In this document: in pieces, positions 50,453 to 58,796 of the stretch
Numbering within the stretch: the first letter of the stretch is position 1
Layout of the letters: each line of letters begins with the position of its first letter
Assembly: GCF_003416895.1 (NCBI RefSeq)
Contig: NZ_QVIO01000001.1
Coordinates: forward strand, 1,860,001 to 1,924,000
Source of the DNA: Duganella sp. BJB476
Lineage (GTDB): Bacteria; Pseudomonadota; Gammaproteobacteria; Burkholderiales; Burkholderiaceae_D
DNA length: 64,000 bases
Direction of reading: 5' to 3'
Program-made: the position numbers and the translations under genes
Notes under the pieces: generated by a model
Seen by the model: only the letters and a program-made list of their open reading frames with translations
The model's database searches: none
What the model was told of the DNA's origin: nothing

Positions 50453-51145
50453 ATGAAGAGCAAAGTACTGCTGATAGACGACGACATCGAACTGGTGGGC
50501 ATGTTCAAGGAATACCTGGAACAGGAAGGTTTCGACGTCAAAATGGTGCACGACGGCGAAGCCGGCACCGCCGAAGCCTTCACCGGCCTGTATTCGATCG
50601 CCATCCTGGATGTGATGATGCCGCGCATGAACGGCCTGGAGACGCTGCGCCGCATCCGCACCAACAGCCAGCTGCCGATCCTGATGCTGACCGGGCGCGG
50701 CGACGACACCGACCGCATCGTCGGCCTGGAGCTGGGCGCCGACGACTACGTGGCCAAGCCTTGCACCCCGCGCGAGCTGACCGCCCGCATCCGCGCCATC
50801 CTGCGCCGGGCGCAGAGCGCGCCGCTCGACAACGGCACGCCGGCCGCACTGACCGTCGGCCAGCTGACCATGTGGCCGGAACAACGGCGCGCAGCCTGGG
50901 CCGGCGACAAGCTGGAGCTGACCAGCACGGAATTCAACCTGCTCGAAGTGCTGGCCCGCAACGCCGGCCGCCCGGTCAGCAAGAACGCCTTGTCCGAACA
51001 GGGCCTGGGCCGGCCGCTGGCGCGCTTCGACCGCAATATCGACGTCCACCTGAGCAGCTTGCGCCACAAGCTCGGCACCATCGCCGACGGCCGCTCCTGC
51101 CTGCAAACCGTGTACCGCCTGGGCTATCAGCTGATCAAGGAGTAG
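50453..51145 (+). CDS. OmpR/CpxR-like response regulator
   Basis: 230 residues. The receiver domain (1-118) has the acidic cluster DDD (9-11), phospho-acceptor D53 in ILDVMMP, Thr in MLTGRG and Lys in DDYVAKPCTPREL. A winged-helix DNA-binding domain follows (about 135-228; NLLEVLARNAGRPVSKN, VHLSSLRHKLG, VYRLGYQL). The paired kinase gene follows 3 nt later. The perfect GTAAA-N5-GTAAA repeats upstream and the divergent Spy/CpxP gene suggest that it is the functional counterpart of CpxR. Confidence 0.93.
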   Translation: MKSKVLLIDDDIELVGMFKEYLEQEGFDVKMVHDGEAGTAEAFTGLYSIAILDVMMPRMNGLETLRRIRTNSQLPILMLTGRGDDTDRIVGLELGADDYVAKPCTPRELTARIRAILRRAQSAPLDNGTPAALTVGQLTMWPEQRRAAWAGDKLELTSTEFNLLEVLARNAGRPVSKNALSEQGLGRPLARFDRNIDVHLSSLRHKLGTIADGRSCLQTVYRLGYQLIKE

Positions 51146-51148
51146 CCT

Positions 51149-52708
51149 GTGGGCCGTTTGTTCTGGAAGTTTTTCGTCTGCATCTTGCTGGCCCAGCTGA
51201 CCGCCACGGTCGGCATCGGCGGCGCCGTCTGGCTCAAGAACCGTGACCAGCAAGCCAACCAGGCCAATGACCTGGACACCAGCCCGCCGGCCGAAATGGC
51301 GATCAGCTCGGCCGCCGCCACGCTGGAATTCGGCGGCGTCAAGGCGCTGCGGCGCTTGCTGGAGGGAATGGAACGGCACAAGGTGTTCGCGGTCGACGAG
51401 CAGGGCCATGAACTGCTGGAGCGCACCATCAACGCCTCCATGCTGCGCGAATCGCACGCCTTGCTCAAGCAGGAAGGCAAGCGCCGCGTGGTGCGCCAGG
51501 TCACCGATCTGGAAGGAAAACGATATATATTATTTATACCATCGCGCGGCTTGGACCTCGACCGTCCGCTGATGGCCGGCCTGGGCAGCACCCAGATGGC
51601 ACTGCAAGGCCGACCGGCGGCGCCACGCGGCGGCCAACCCGACGGCGCCGGCCCAGGTCCGGGTCCAGGTCCGGGTCCAGGTCCGGGCCCCGCCCCCGGC
51701 TTCGATCCAGGCCGGGCCAGTGCTCCTCCCGATGCCCCACCGGGCAACAACCGCGGCTACGGCGGCCCTGGCGGTCCGGGCGACATGCGCGGCCCGCGCT
51801 TCCAGCCGCTGACCCTGTGGGTGCCGATCGCCGCCGCCACGCTGGCCAGCTTGTTGTTCTCGATGCTGCTGGCCTGGTACTTTTCACGGCCGATCCGCGC
51901 CCTGCGGCAAGCCTTCGACGCGGCCGCCGGCGGCGACCTGGCGCCGCGTTTCGGCGCGGCCGGCAAAGGCAAGCGCAACTCCGAACTGAACGACCTCGGC
52001 CGCGACTTCGACCGCATGACGGCGCGCCTGCGCAGCCTGATCGACGGCCAGACCCGCTTGCTGCATGACGTCTCGCACGAACTGCGCTCGCCGCTGGCGC
52101 GCTTGCAGGCGGCGATCGGCCTGGCGCACCAGCAGCCGGAAAAACTGGCGGCCTCGCTGGAGCGCATCGAACGCGAGAGCGTGCGCATGGATAAGCTGGT
52201 GGGAGAATTATTGACGCTGGCGCGCCTGGAAGCAGGCGCCATCAAGGCCAGCCAGGAAGAAATCAGCATGGCCGAGCTGCTGGAGCAAATTGCCGACGAC
52301 GCCAATTACGAGGCGTCCAGCCAGCAGCGCAGCGTGGTGCAGGAAGGCGAAGCGGATGTGCTGGTCGCCGGCCAGGCCGACCTGCTGGGCCGCGCCATCG
52401 AGAACGTGGTGCGCAACGCCATCAAGCACAGCCCCGAGGGCGGCGTGGTGCAGTTGCAAACCCACACCCTGCCCGACGCCCGTAGCCTGAGCATCCGCGT
52501 GCTCGATCGCGGGGCGGGCGTTGCGCCGGCCGAGCTGGACACCATCTTCCAGCCCTTCTTCCGCTCCAGCAGCGCCAGCACCGAAGGCCATGGCCTCGGC
52601 CTGGCGATCGCCCAGCACGTGATCGAAGCCTACGGCGGCAGCATCAAGGCCAGCAACCGGGCCGGTGGCGGCCTGTGCGTGGAGATGATACTGCCGGTGA
52701 AAGCCTGA
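51149..52708 (+). CDS. CpxA-like sensor histidine kinase
   Basis: 519 residues. The first membrane helix is at 5-28, followed by a periplasmic sensor of about 190 residues. A second helix (about 220-243), HAMP, then HisKA with phospho-acceptor H308 in LLHDVSHELRSPLARL, and an HATPase domain with N-box (ENVVRNAIKHS), DRGAGV and GHGLGLAIAQ. The start is GTG 51149 with AAGGAG (51137-51142) at 6 nt. The sensor ends in an unusual Gly/Pro-rich segment (about 163-215) that includes a GP-dipeptide run encoded by a 12-bp tandem repeat. Expected to pair with the preceding regulator and the Spy/CpxP-like protein. Confidence 0.92.
   Translation: MGRLFWKFFVCILLAQLTATVGIGGAVWLKNRDQQANQANDLDTSPPAEMAISSAAATLEFGGVKALRRLLEGMERHKVFAVDEQGHELLERTINASMLRESHALLKQEGKRRVVRQVTDLEGKRYILFIPSRGLDLDRPLMAGLGSTQMALQGRPAAPRGGQPDGAGPGPGPGPGPGPGPAPGFDPGRASAPPDAPPGNNRGYGGPGGPGDMRGPRFQPLTLWVPIAAATLASLLFSMLLAWYFSRPIRALRQAFDAAAGGDLAPRFGAAGKGKRNSELNDLGRDFDRMTARLRSLIDGQTRLLHDVSHELRSPLARLQAAIGLAHQQPEKLAASLERIERESVRMDKLVGELLTLARLEAGAIKASQEEISMAELLEQIADDANYEASSQQRSVVQEGEADVLVAGQADLLGRAIENVVRNAIKHSPEGGVVQLQTHTLPDARSLSIRVLDRGAGVAPAELDTIFQPFFRSSSASTEGHGLGLAIAQHVIEAYGGSIKASNRAGGGLCVEMILPVKA
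51653..51688 (+). repeat. three 12-bp tandem repeats inside the kinase gene
   Basis: CCAGGTCCGGGT at 51653-51664 and 51665-51676, and a third copy ending in C at 51677-51688. They encode a Gly-Pro run in the periplasmic domain close to the second membrane helix. Being a multiple of three, changes in copy number keep the frame, so the sensor linker length can vary. Confidence 0.85.
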
Positions 52709-52716
52709 GCTAGTTC

Positions 52717-53283
52717 TTAGGCTTTTGGCAAGGTTACGCCGTGCTGGCCCTGGTACTTGCCGTTGCGGTCCTTGTACGACACGTCGCACACTTCGTCGCT
52801 CTCGAAGAACAATACCTGCGCGCAGCCTTCGTGCGCATAGATCTTGGCCGGCAGCGGCGTGGTGTTGGAGAACTCCAGCGTCACATAGCCTTCCCATTCC
52901 GGCTCGAACGGCGTCACGTTGACGATGATGCCGCAACGGGCGTAGGTCGATTTGCCCAGGCAAACCGTCAGCACGCTGCGTGGAATGCGGAAGTATTCCA
53001 TGGTGCGGGCCAGCGCGAACGAGTTCGGCGGGATGATGCAGACATCGCTCTTGATATCGACGAAGGAGTTCGAATCGAAGTTCTTCGGATCGACGATGGT
53101 GCTGTTGATGTTGGTGAAGACCTTGAATTCATCGGCGCAACGGATGTCGTAGCCGTAGGAGGACGTGCCGTAGGAGATGACCTTGCGGCCCTCTTCCTGG
53201 CGTACCTGGTCCGGGAAGAACGGCTCGATCATCCCATGCTGCTCCGCCATACGGCGTATCCATTTATCACTTTTAATCGTCAT
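52717..53283 (-). CDS. dcd: dCTP deaminase
   Basis: 188 residues, the standard size. It deaminates dCTP to dUTP, the precursor of dUMP for ThyA. Family blocks are [19 protein letters not shown] (37-55), [19 protein letters not shown] and [16 protein letters not shown] with the catalytic Glu. The convergent kinase gene ends 8 bp away. Confidence 0.96.
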   Translation of the reverse strand: MTIKSDKWIRRMAEQHGMIEPFFPDQVRQEEGRKVISYGTSSYGYDIRCADEFKVFTNINSTIVDPKNFDSNSFVDIKSDVCIIPPNSFALARTMEYFRIPRSVLTVCLGKSTYARCGIIVNVTPFEPEWEGYVTLEFSNTTPLPAKIYAHEGCAQVLFFESDEVCDVSYKDRNGKYQGQHGVTLPKA

Positions 53284-53338
53284 CGCGAGGCATTCCTAAA
53301 GTTCAGGGGCGGCGCAACAGCGCCGAATGCCCAAGATT

Positions 53339-54172
53339 TTACGCGAAAGCCTGCTTTTTAAGAACTTTTTTACCAGATTCGCTCAGCAGCGCGGCGATCA
53401 TCTCGCGGGTCGCCTGCGCCGCCAGCGCCGGCGACTCCATCGGGAACAAATGTCCGCCCTGCACAATGCGGAAATGTTTGCCCACCAGCGCCTGGGTGTG
53501 GCCGAGGCCGGACTGGCTGGTTTCCCAGGAATCGGTGCCGCCGATGAAGCCGATCGGCGCCGGGAAGCGTCCCCGCACCAGCTTGGGCAGATGATGCGGC
53601 AGGCTGGCGTAGATCGTGGTTTCCACTTCGCGGGTGAAGCGCAACTGCACGCCTTCCGGATGCGGCTTCAAGCCGCTTTCCATGTAATCGGCCAGCACGC
53701 CCGGCGCCCAGGCCGCGAACAGGTCCTTGCCGGCGAAATGCTGGTAGGCGGCCTGCGCGTCCGGCCACACGTTGCGGCGGCGGATGGAGAATTTTGCCGG
53801 CGGCACACGGTTGGCGTTGCCGCTCATTTTGATCAGGCGCCAGAACCAGGCGCGCCATCCGGCCACCACCGGCGCATCCAGCATGACGACGCAGCGCACC
53901 AGGTCCGGCCGGGCATGGGCCACCATCAGGCTGAGCATGCCGCCCAGCGAGTGGCCGACCAGGATCACCGGTTCGTCGTAGCGCTTGGTGAGTTCGTTGA
54001 TGTATTCGTCGACCAGGTCCGGCCAGCCGTCGCTGACCGGGTAGCGCGCGCTGTGGCCGTGCATGTCGAGCGCCTGGATATCGAAATCGTCGGCCAGCAG
54101 CTCGAAGTACTGGCGGTACACGCCCGCCGGGTAACTGTTGGCATGGGCAAAATGCAGCTTGGGCTTGTTCAC
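53339..54172 (-). CDS. alpha/beta hydrolase
   Basis: 277 residues. The nucleophile Ser is in LVGHSLGGML, the acid probably in FIGGTDSWETS, and the His in VQGGHLFPMESP near the C-terminus. HANSYPAGVYRQYF near the start is the oxyanion region of a lipase/esterase-like branch. The start is GTG at 54172 with GGAG upstream; there is no in-frame ATG near it. Soluble and cytoplasmic; substrate unknown. It lies downstream of comEC on the same strand, 76 bp away. Confidence 0.82.
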   Translation of the reverse strand: MNKPKLHFAHANSYPAGVYRQYFELLADDFDIQALDMHGHSARYPVSDGWPDLVDEYINELTKRYDEPVILVGHSLGGMLSLMVAHARPDLVRCVVMLDAPVVAGWRAWFWRLIKMSGNANRVPPAKFSIRRRNVWPDAQAAYQHFAGKDLFAAWAPGVLADYMESGLKPHPEGVQLRFTREVETTIYASLPHHLPKLVRGRFPAPIGFIGGTDSWETSQSGLGHTQALVGKHFRIVQGGHLFPMESPALAAQATREMIAALLSESGKKVLKKQAFA

Positions 54173-54248
54173 AAGCGGTCTCCGTGTGATTGTTTTCGAG
54201 CCATTGTAATGGCAGTTACCCCGGCGGGCTTGGGGGAAAGGCTCTAAT

Positions 54249-56702
54249 TTAGCGCTCGTACCAATAGCGCGCGCGGGCCTGGCGCCAGGCGCTGATCGCT
54301 ACGGTATCGCCAAAGTCCAGCGTCAGCGCGCCCGCCTGGTCGGTGCGCAGGCGTTCGATGTGTAATTGACCATAACGCTCATAGACTTCCGGCTTGGGGT
54401 GATGATATCGATTGCGATAACCGACCTGGAACAGCGCGGTCTGCGGGTGTACCGCCAGCAGGAAGGCCGGCGTGGACGAGGTGCCGCTGCCGTGGTGCGG
54501 CGCCAGCAGCACATCGGCCCGCAAACTGGCGCGGTCGCGTTGCACCAGCGCGGCCTCCTGCGCGGCTTCGATGTCAGCGGCCAGCAGCATCGATTTGCCG
54601 CCGGCCGTCACCTTCAGCGTGCAGCCGCGCGCGTTGGGCTTGAGTGTGGTGTCGGCGTAGCTGGCGGACGGTGGATGCAGCAACTCGAAGCGCACGCCGT
54701 CCCAGTCCCAGTGCTGGCCCGCCGCGCAATGCACGTGCTGCCGCGCGGCCCTCGCGATCGGATGTATGGGCGGCAGCGAGGACAGCACCCAATCCACCTG
54801 CACGCCATCCAGCACCGACAAGGCGCCGCCGGAGTGGTCGGCGTCGCTGTGGGTGACGATGACGCCGTCCAACGCGGAGATGCCGCGCGCCTTCAGGTAA
54901 GGCAGGATGACGCGGTTGCCGGCATTGGAGGTGGGCGAGTACGCCGGGCCGGTGTCGTACAGCAGGCGGTGCCCGCTAGTCTCGATCAACAGCGCCATGC
55001 CCTGCCCGACGTCGAAGGCGGTGACCGTCATGCGGCCTGGCGATGGATGCGATGGCTCGGCGGCCAGCAGCGGTATCCAGCTCACCAGGCCTAGCCAGCG
55101 CACCGGCCAGCCGCGCGGAGCGAGCAGCCAGATGGTGCCACCCATCGCCCAGCAGAATAGCCAGAACGGCGGCGTCGGCGCGCTCCATACGGCGTAGCGC
55201 AAACCGCTGAACCATTGCAGGCAGGCGGCCAGCCATTCCACCAGCAGATGCGCAAGGCCCAGCACCGGCGCCGCCAGCAACGCGGGCAGCATGCTGCCGA
55301 CCAGCGCGAGCGGGGTGACCACAAGGCTGATCAAAGGGATCGCCACCGCGTTCGCCAGCGGGCTAACCACCGACACCTGGGCGAACAACAGCATCGTGAG
55401 CGGCACCAGGCCAAACGTGACCGCGTACTGCGTGTGGGCGCCGATGCGCAAGGCTTGCCACAGCTGCTCACGGCGCGACGGGCGAGGCACATCTTTGTTG
55501 TGCGGCGCTGGCCGCAGCGTGGTACGGCCGACGGTCGCATACAGAATGGTGGCGACCGCGCCGAACGACAGCCAGAAGCCCGGCCACAACACCGCCCAGG
55601 GATCGATCAGCACCACCACACCCAGTGCGCAGCACAGCACATGCGACACGCTGGCGATGCGGTTCATCCACAGCGCAGCGGCGACCACCATCAGCATGTA
55701 CAAGGTGCGCTGGGCGGGCACGCCGAATCCGGCCAACAGTACATAGAACAGCGCCACCGTCGCGCCGACCAGCGCCGCCACTTTTTGCGCAGGCAGCAGC
55801 AAGGGCAACTGCGCGCGCATGAAGAAGGAGTAGCGCCACAGATTGAAGGCGGCCAGTGCAAACAGCCCCGCCACCATCGTGATGTGCAAACCTGAGATGG
55901 AGATGAGGTGACCGATGCCGGTCCGGTTGAAGACATTCCAGTCCGATTGATCGATGCCGCGCTGGTCGCCCACCACCAGCGCGACGATCACGCCTGCATA
56001 CGGCTTACTCGGCAGCGCGGCCTGTATGCGCGCCCGTAGCAGCGCGCGCGAGTGCTCTATCACGTTGCCGACACTGAAAACGAAACTATCGAGTCGCCGG
56101 TTGTCTGGCGCCGGCCGCACATAGCCGGTCGCCCGCAGGCCTTGTTCCAGCAACCACGCTTCATAGTCGAAACCATACGGATTGGCGTTACCGTGAGGCC
56201 GTTGCAGACGCACAGTCAGCTGCCAGCGCTCGCCCGGCTGGACGTCGCCGATTTCATTGACTAGATCACGAAATCCGGCATACCAAGCCAGCGAGACATG
56301 CGGCGGAACGGCGTCCTGCGGTCTGCCCAGCACGCGCTCCACCGCGAAATTGAAACGTACGCCTTGATCGAAGCGGTACGGCAGATTGTCGATGGTGCCG
56401 ATCAGTGTGAGGTCGCGGCCTTCGTCGGCGGCCGCCAGCTCGGGCGCCAGGATGCGGTGAGCCATCCACGCGGCCCAGAAAAATCCGATCACGCTGCCGG
56501 CCACCAGCGATGTCGCACAACGCAGCGCGCTCTCCGAGCGCGCCCCCAGGCGGCACATCCGTCGCTGCAAGCAGGCGCGCCACGATAGCAACAATGCCGC
56601 CAGCGCCAGGCCCGCCACCAAGCCAGTCGAAGCGGACGGCAGCGCCGCCTGCGTTTGCAGCAGCGCCGCCCCTGTGGCGAAGCCGATCGTCACCGCCCTC
56701 AT
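54249..56702 (-). CDS. comEC: DNA uptake channel ComEC/Rec2
   Basis: 817 residues. The N-terminal DUF4131 domain (about 20-190) is followed by the membrane Competence domain (about 230-510, GIGHLISISGLHITMVAGLF) and a C-terminal metallo-beta-lactamase domain with THSDADHSGG (H618, D620, D622, H623). ComEC forms the inner-membrane channel for single-stranded DNA in natural transformation; the C-terminal domain may degrade the non-entering strand. The gene is complete. Its first 266 codons and upstream flank are repeated at 60841-61744. Its 5' neighbour is an AT-rich island rather than the ABC gene that borders the other copy. Confidence 0.95.
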   Translation of the reverse strand: MRAVTIGFATGAALLQTQAALPSASTGLVAGLALAALLLSWRACLQRRMCRLGARSESALRCATSLVAGSVIGFFWAAWMAHRILAPELAAADEGRDLTLIGTIDNLPYRFDQGVRFNFAVERVLGRPQDAVPPHVSLAWYAGFRDLVNEIGDVQPGERWQLTVRLQRPHGNANPYGFDYEAWLLEQGLRATGYVRPAPDNRRLDSFVFSVGNVIEHSRALLRARIQAALPSKPYAGVIVALVVGDQRGIDQSDWNVFNRTGIGHLISISGLHITMVAGLFALAAFNLWRYSFFMRAQLPLLLPAQKVAALVGATVALFYVLLAGFGVPAQRTLYMLMVVAAALWMNRIASVSHVLCCALGVVVLIDPWAVLWPGFWLSFGAVATILYATVGRTTLRPAPHNKDVPRPSRREQLWQALRIGAHTQYAVTFGLVPLTMLLFAQVSVVSPLANAVAIPLISLVVTPLALVGSMLPALLAAPVLGLAHLLVEWLAACLQWFSGLRYAVWSAPTPPFWLFCWAMGGTIWLLAPRGWPVRWLGLVSWIPLLAAEPSHPSPGRMTVTAFDVGQGMALLIETSGHRLLYDTGPAYSPTSNAGNRVILPYLKARGISALDGVIVTHSDADHSGGALSVLDGVQVDWVLSSLPPIHPIARAARQHVHCAAGQHWDWDGVRFELLHPPSASYADTTLKPNARGCTLKVTAGGKSMLLAADIEAAQEAALVQRDRASLRADVLLAPHHGSGTSSTPAFLLAVHPQTALFQVGYRNRYHHPKPEVYERYGQLHIERLRTDQAGALTLDFGDTVAISAWRQARARYWYER

Positions 56703-56809
56703 CGCCTTGTCCGGCCAAGCGGCCGCTCCTCAAGTATCGCAACAGCCCGATACTACGCAGAACCGCCGCCGAGGCACGGCCGACCTAATCGCAGCTTGAT
56801 ACGGATCAT
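55906..56809. repeat. 904-bp direct repeat, copy A (5' part of intact comEC plus flank)
   Basis: Aligns without a gap to 60841-61744 (constant offset 4935). By eye about 92% identical over the first 195 bp. It is almost identical over about 56140-56260 and again over 56703-56790, and more diverged over 56500-56680: a mosaic. Homology stops abruptly at both ends, on the right just past the position equivalent to the ABC exporter stop codon. Confidence 0.9.
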
Positions 56810-57200
56810 GCAGCGCACCGGCCAACTTTACAGCCGTTGCGCGGACCTTGGCCGGCTTGAGGGAACCGCTCTAATTCAGCAGCTGTACTGCGCATTTGGC
56901 CGTAGCGGTTCGAGATTTTTCGCGCCCACACCAGTTAGAGGAAAAAAGAGTGATTGATATACATTCCGAAAAATAATTCCGAGAACCTTATCGTTCCGCA
57001 GGCAGATTTAAGGCGGCAGTGGCGCAGACAAAAACTCTGATGTAAATCGGCCATAAGAGTTTCAAAAGCTGAATAGGACTGTATTTTTTATGAAAGCCTA
57101 AACACTTTCCCTGACTTAAAGACCGCGCTGGCCGATTTTCCAGCGCGGCTTATGTCGCAAGAGGGTTGGGATTACACAGATGGGAAATGGGCGAGTGTCT
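56703..57200. other. gap: duplicated comEC flank, possible comEC 3' scar, island start
   Basis: No gene. 56703-56809 is the upstream part of repeat copy A. 56845-56888 aligns gaplessly with 54218-54261, the comEC stop region and its downstream flank (about 33 of 44 matches; shared core GCTCTAATT at 56868 and 54241). It may be the 3' scar of a second comEC. From about 56900 the base composition turns AT-rich. A hairpin at 57123-57148 is listed separately. Confidence 0.5.
57123..57148 (-). terminator. hairpin downstream of the two-gene island cassette
   Basis: CCGCGCTGG (57123-57131) and CCAGCGCGG (57140-57148) form a perfect 9-bp stem with an 8-nt loop. On the minus strand it lies about 50 nt after the stop of the 66-residue gene and is followed by TCTTTAAG, so a weak intrinsic terminator is possible. 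Confidence 0.45.
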
Positions 57201-57401
57201 CTAGCGCGGGGTAGCGCGCGCCATTAATTTCACTGACTCCTCATCAGCTCCAGTCAAATCCAAGACCTTTGCACTTAGTACGATGGTGCACCCTGTTTGT
57301 CGTAAAGCGTCACTCTGTGCCTGGCGCAGCGATGATGCACTCACCGATACGCTAAGTTGCTTGCCAGTTGAGGGATTAAAGCAATCAAATTCAACTTTCA
57401 T
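57201..57401 (-). CDS. small hypothetical protein (66 aa) of the island
   Basis: 66 residues, not recognised. It has an AAGGAG ribosome site 7 nt before the ATG, which supports translation. Composition: mixed, with a beta-rich first half (MKVEFDCFNPSTGKQLSVSV) and a helical Arg/Gln/Ala stretch (SLRQAQSDALRQTGC), no membrane segment. It starts 38 nt after the 239-residue gene, so the two form a cassette. A small-protein partner or immunity role is possible but there is no motif to support it. Confidence 0.55.
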   Translation of the reverse strand: MKVEFDCFNPSTGKQLSVSVSASSLRQAQSDALRQTGCTIVLSAKVLDLTGADEESVKLMARATPR

Positions 57402-57439
57402 GTCTGGCTCCTTAAATTACTTTGATACGTACCACATAC

Positions 57440-58159
57440 TCAATGATGTCCGCTGTGAATATTATAATGACCTGGTTTGTGATCAAAAATAATATAACAG
57501 TAGGCATTGCACACCCTTGGACATGTCACTACTGCTGCCTCCGTTTCTTTCCAAGGAAACTGCCAACAAGTCTCGACATATCGTCCTTCAAGAAGAGATT
57601 CATTGGTGATGGTAACAATATTGGCTTTCGCAGCAAGATCCGTGGCTTCGATAGCTATGGCGTCGCTCGGTTTTCCCGCATAGAATCGTCTTTCCGCAAC
57701 ACAAAATCCGATAAGATCTTGAAATCCATAGTTCCTAAGAAGCAAGTGGAGATCACAAAAAAATGCATCGGGCATGCATTGCATTTCACTCGAAGTAGAG
57801 GGTGGCAAGCACTCAGCTTCCGAGAATTCGAGGGGAATTAATCCGGCTTTAGTGAGCTTCCATCTATTGGCTTCTAATTTTCTAGATATTTGAGAAACTG
57901 CTTTTGTGACGAGCGCGTCACCTTCAACGAGATTTTCGGCGAATTCGATTGGGTATTGATCGTCAGTCAAACTGTAGTGCTTGTGTAGTAAACAGACACC
58001 GAATTTTGTCGATATACGATACGCTCGGAACAACAGTCCTGCTTCTTCAAGAAATATCGGAAACGTGTTAGTTGAATTCAAAACACTGTCAACGCGCTCA
58101 ATCGCCCAGAGCGAATTATATAAATCTCGGTTATAAGTATGTATCGTGTCAACAATCAT
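57440..58159 (-). CDS. hypothetical protein (239 aa) of the island
   Basis: 239 residues, family not recognised. ATG 58159 is preferred because GAGAGGAA lies just before it; 27 more in-frame codons upstream lack such a site. No signal peptide or membrane helix. Features: HTYNRDLYNSLWAIERVD near the start, CLLHKHYSLTDDQYPIEF at about 72-90 (a HKH patch), and a Cys-rich C-terminus (VVTCPRVCNAYCYIIFDHK). The codon use is less GC-rich than in the flanking core genes, which suggests transfer. First gene of a cassette with the 66-residue gene. Confidence 0.6.
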   Translation of the reverse strand: MIVDTIHTYNRDLYNSLWAIERVDSVLNSTNTFPIFLEEAGLLFRAYRISTKFGVCLLHKHYSLTDDQYPIEFAENLVEGDALVTKAVSQISRKLEANRWKLTKAGLIPLEFSEAECLPPSTSSEMQCMPDAFFCDLHLLLRNYGFQDLIGFCVAERRFYAGKPSDAIAIEATDLAAKANIVTITNESLLEGRYVETCWQFPWKETEAAVVTCPRVCNAYCYIIFDHKPGHYNIHSGHH

Positions 58160-58796
58160 TTTTGTTCCTCTCGAAAATAAAATGGTTTTGCCGGTCTTTG
58201 ATGCACGCGAAACTACCAATTTAACATTGCGACACCACAAATCTAAACGAAATTAACCCTGAAGTCAAGTGATACGTGCCTGTCGCCAATTCAATTGTGA
58301 CTAATAGCAAAGGGCCAAGAGTTCAATTCGAAATACTGAATGAACCTTATTTCGTGATAGTCAATCAAGTGATTCCACCAGAAAATATGAGTTAAGAGCA
58401 ATACGCTCTTGTTTGACAGCACCCAGAAATCTATCTAGCACCGCGTTCTATACTGGAGCGGTTGTAGGCGAACAACCCAAGGGGCGTGCAAGTGAAACGT
58501 ATTGTCGAGCACAAGGCTGTGCTTTAAAAAATAACCTTATAACAACTTCGTTTGCCGTCGAAGCAACTCTCTCTTCTTTTACTTAGATGCAGAAAGCGGA
58601 CGCATCTGTAAGCGACAGACAAGATAGACTGAAAGATAATTCCCATGATGCAATTGCGCCATCTTTCCACTAATATATTCATAGAGCAGCAATCGAAATT
58701 TTACATCTGAATTTTCCTTTTTTTGGGTTGGGTAACAGTAACTTAGACATGAGTTGACTTTAACTAAGAATTTTCAACAAAAATAGATAAAATACT
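58160..58796. other. gap in the island, no gene seen
   Basis: 637 bp of AT-rich sequence between two leftward genes. It must hold the promoter of the 239-residue gene (near 58160-58260). A 6-bp hairpin (AGCACA/TGTGCT, about 58507-58522) followed by a short A-run lies after an 11-codon frame. I see no coding pattern, RNA gene or repeat that I can support. Confidence 0.5.

Noticed and set aside
58496..58532. Eleven-codon frame with small hairpin in the island gap
   Set aside because: No ribosome site and the hairpin has six pairs only; not enough for a leader or small gene.
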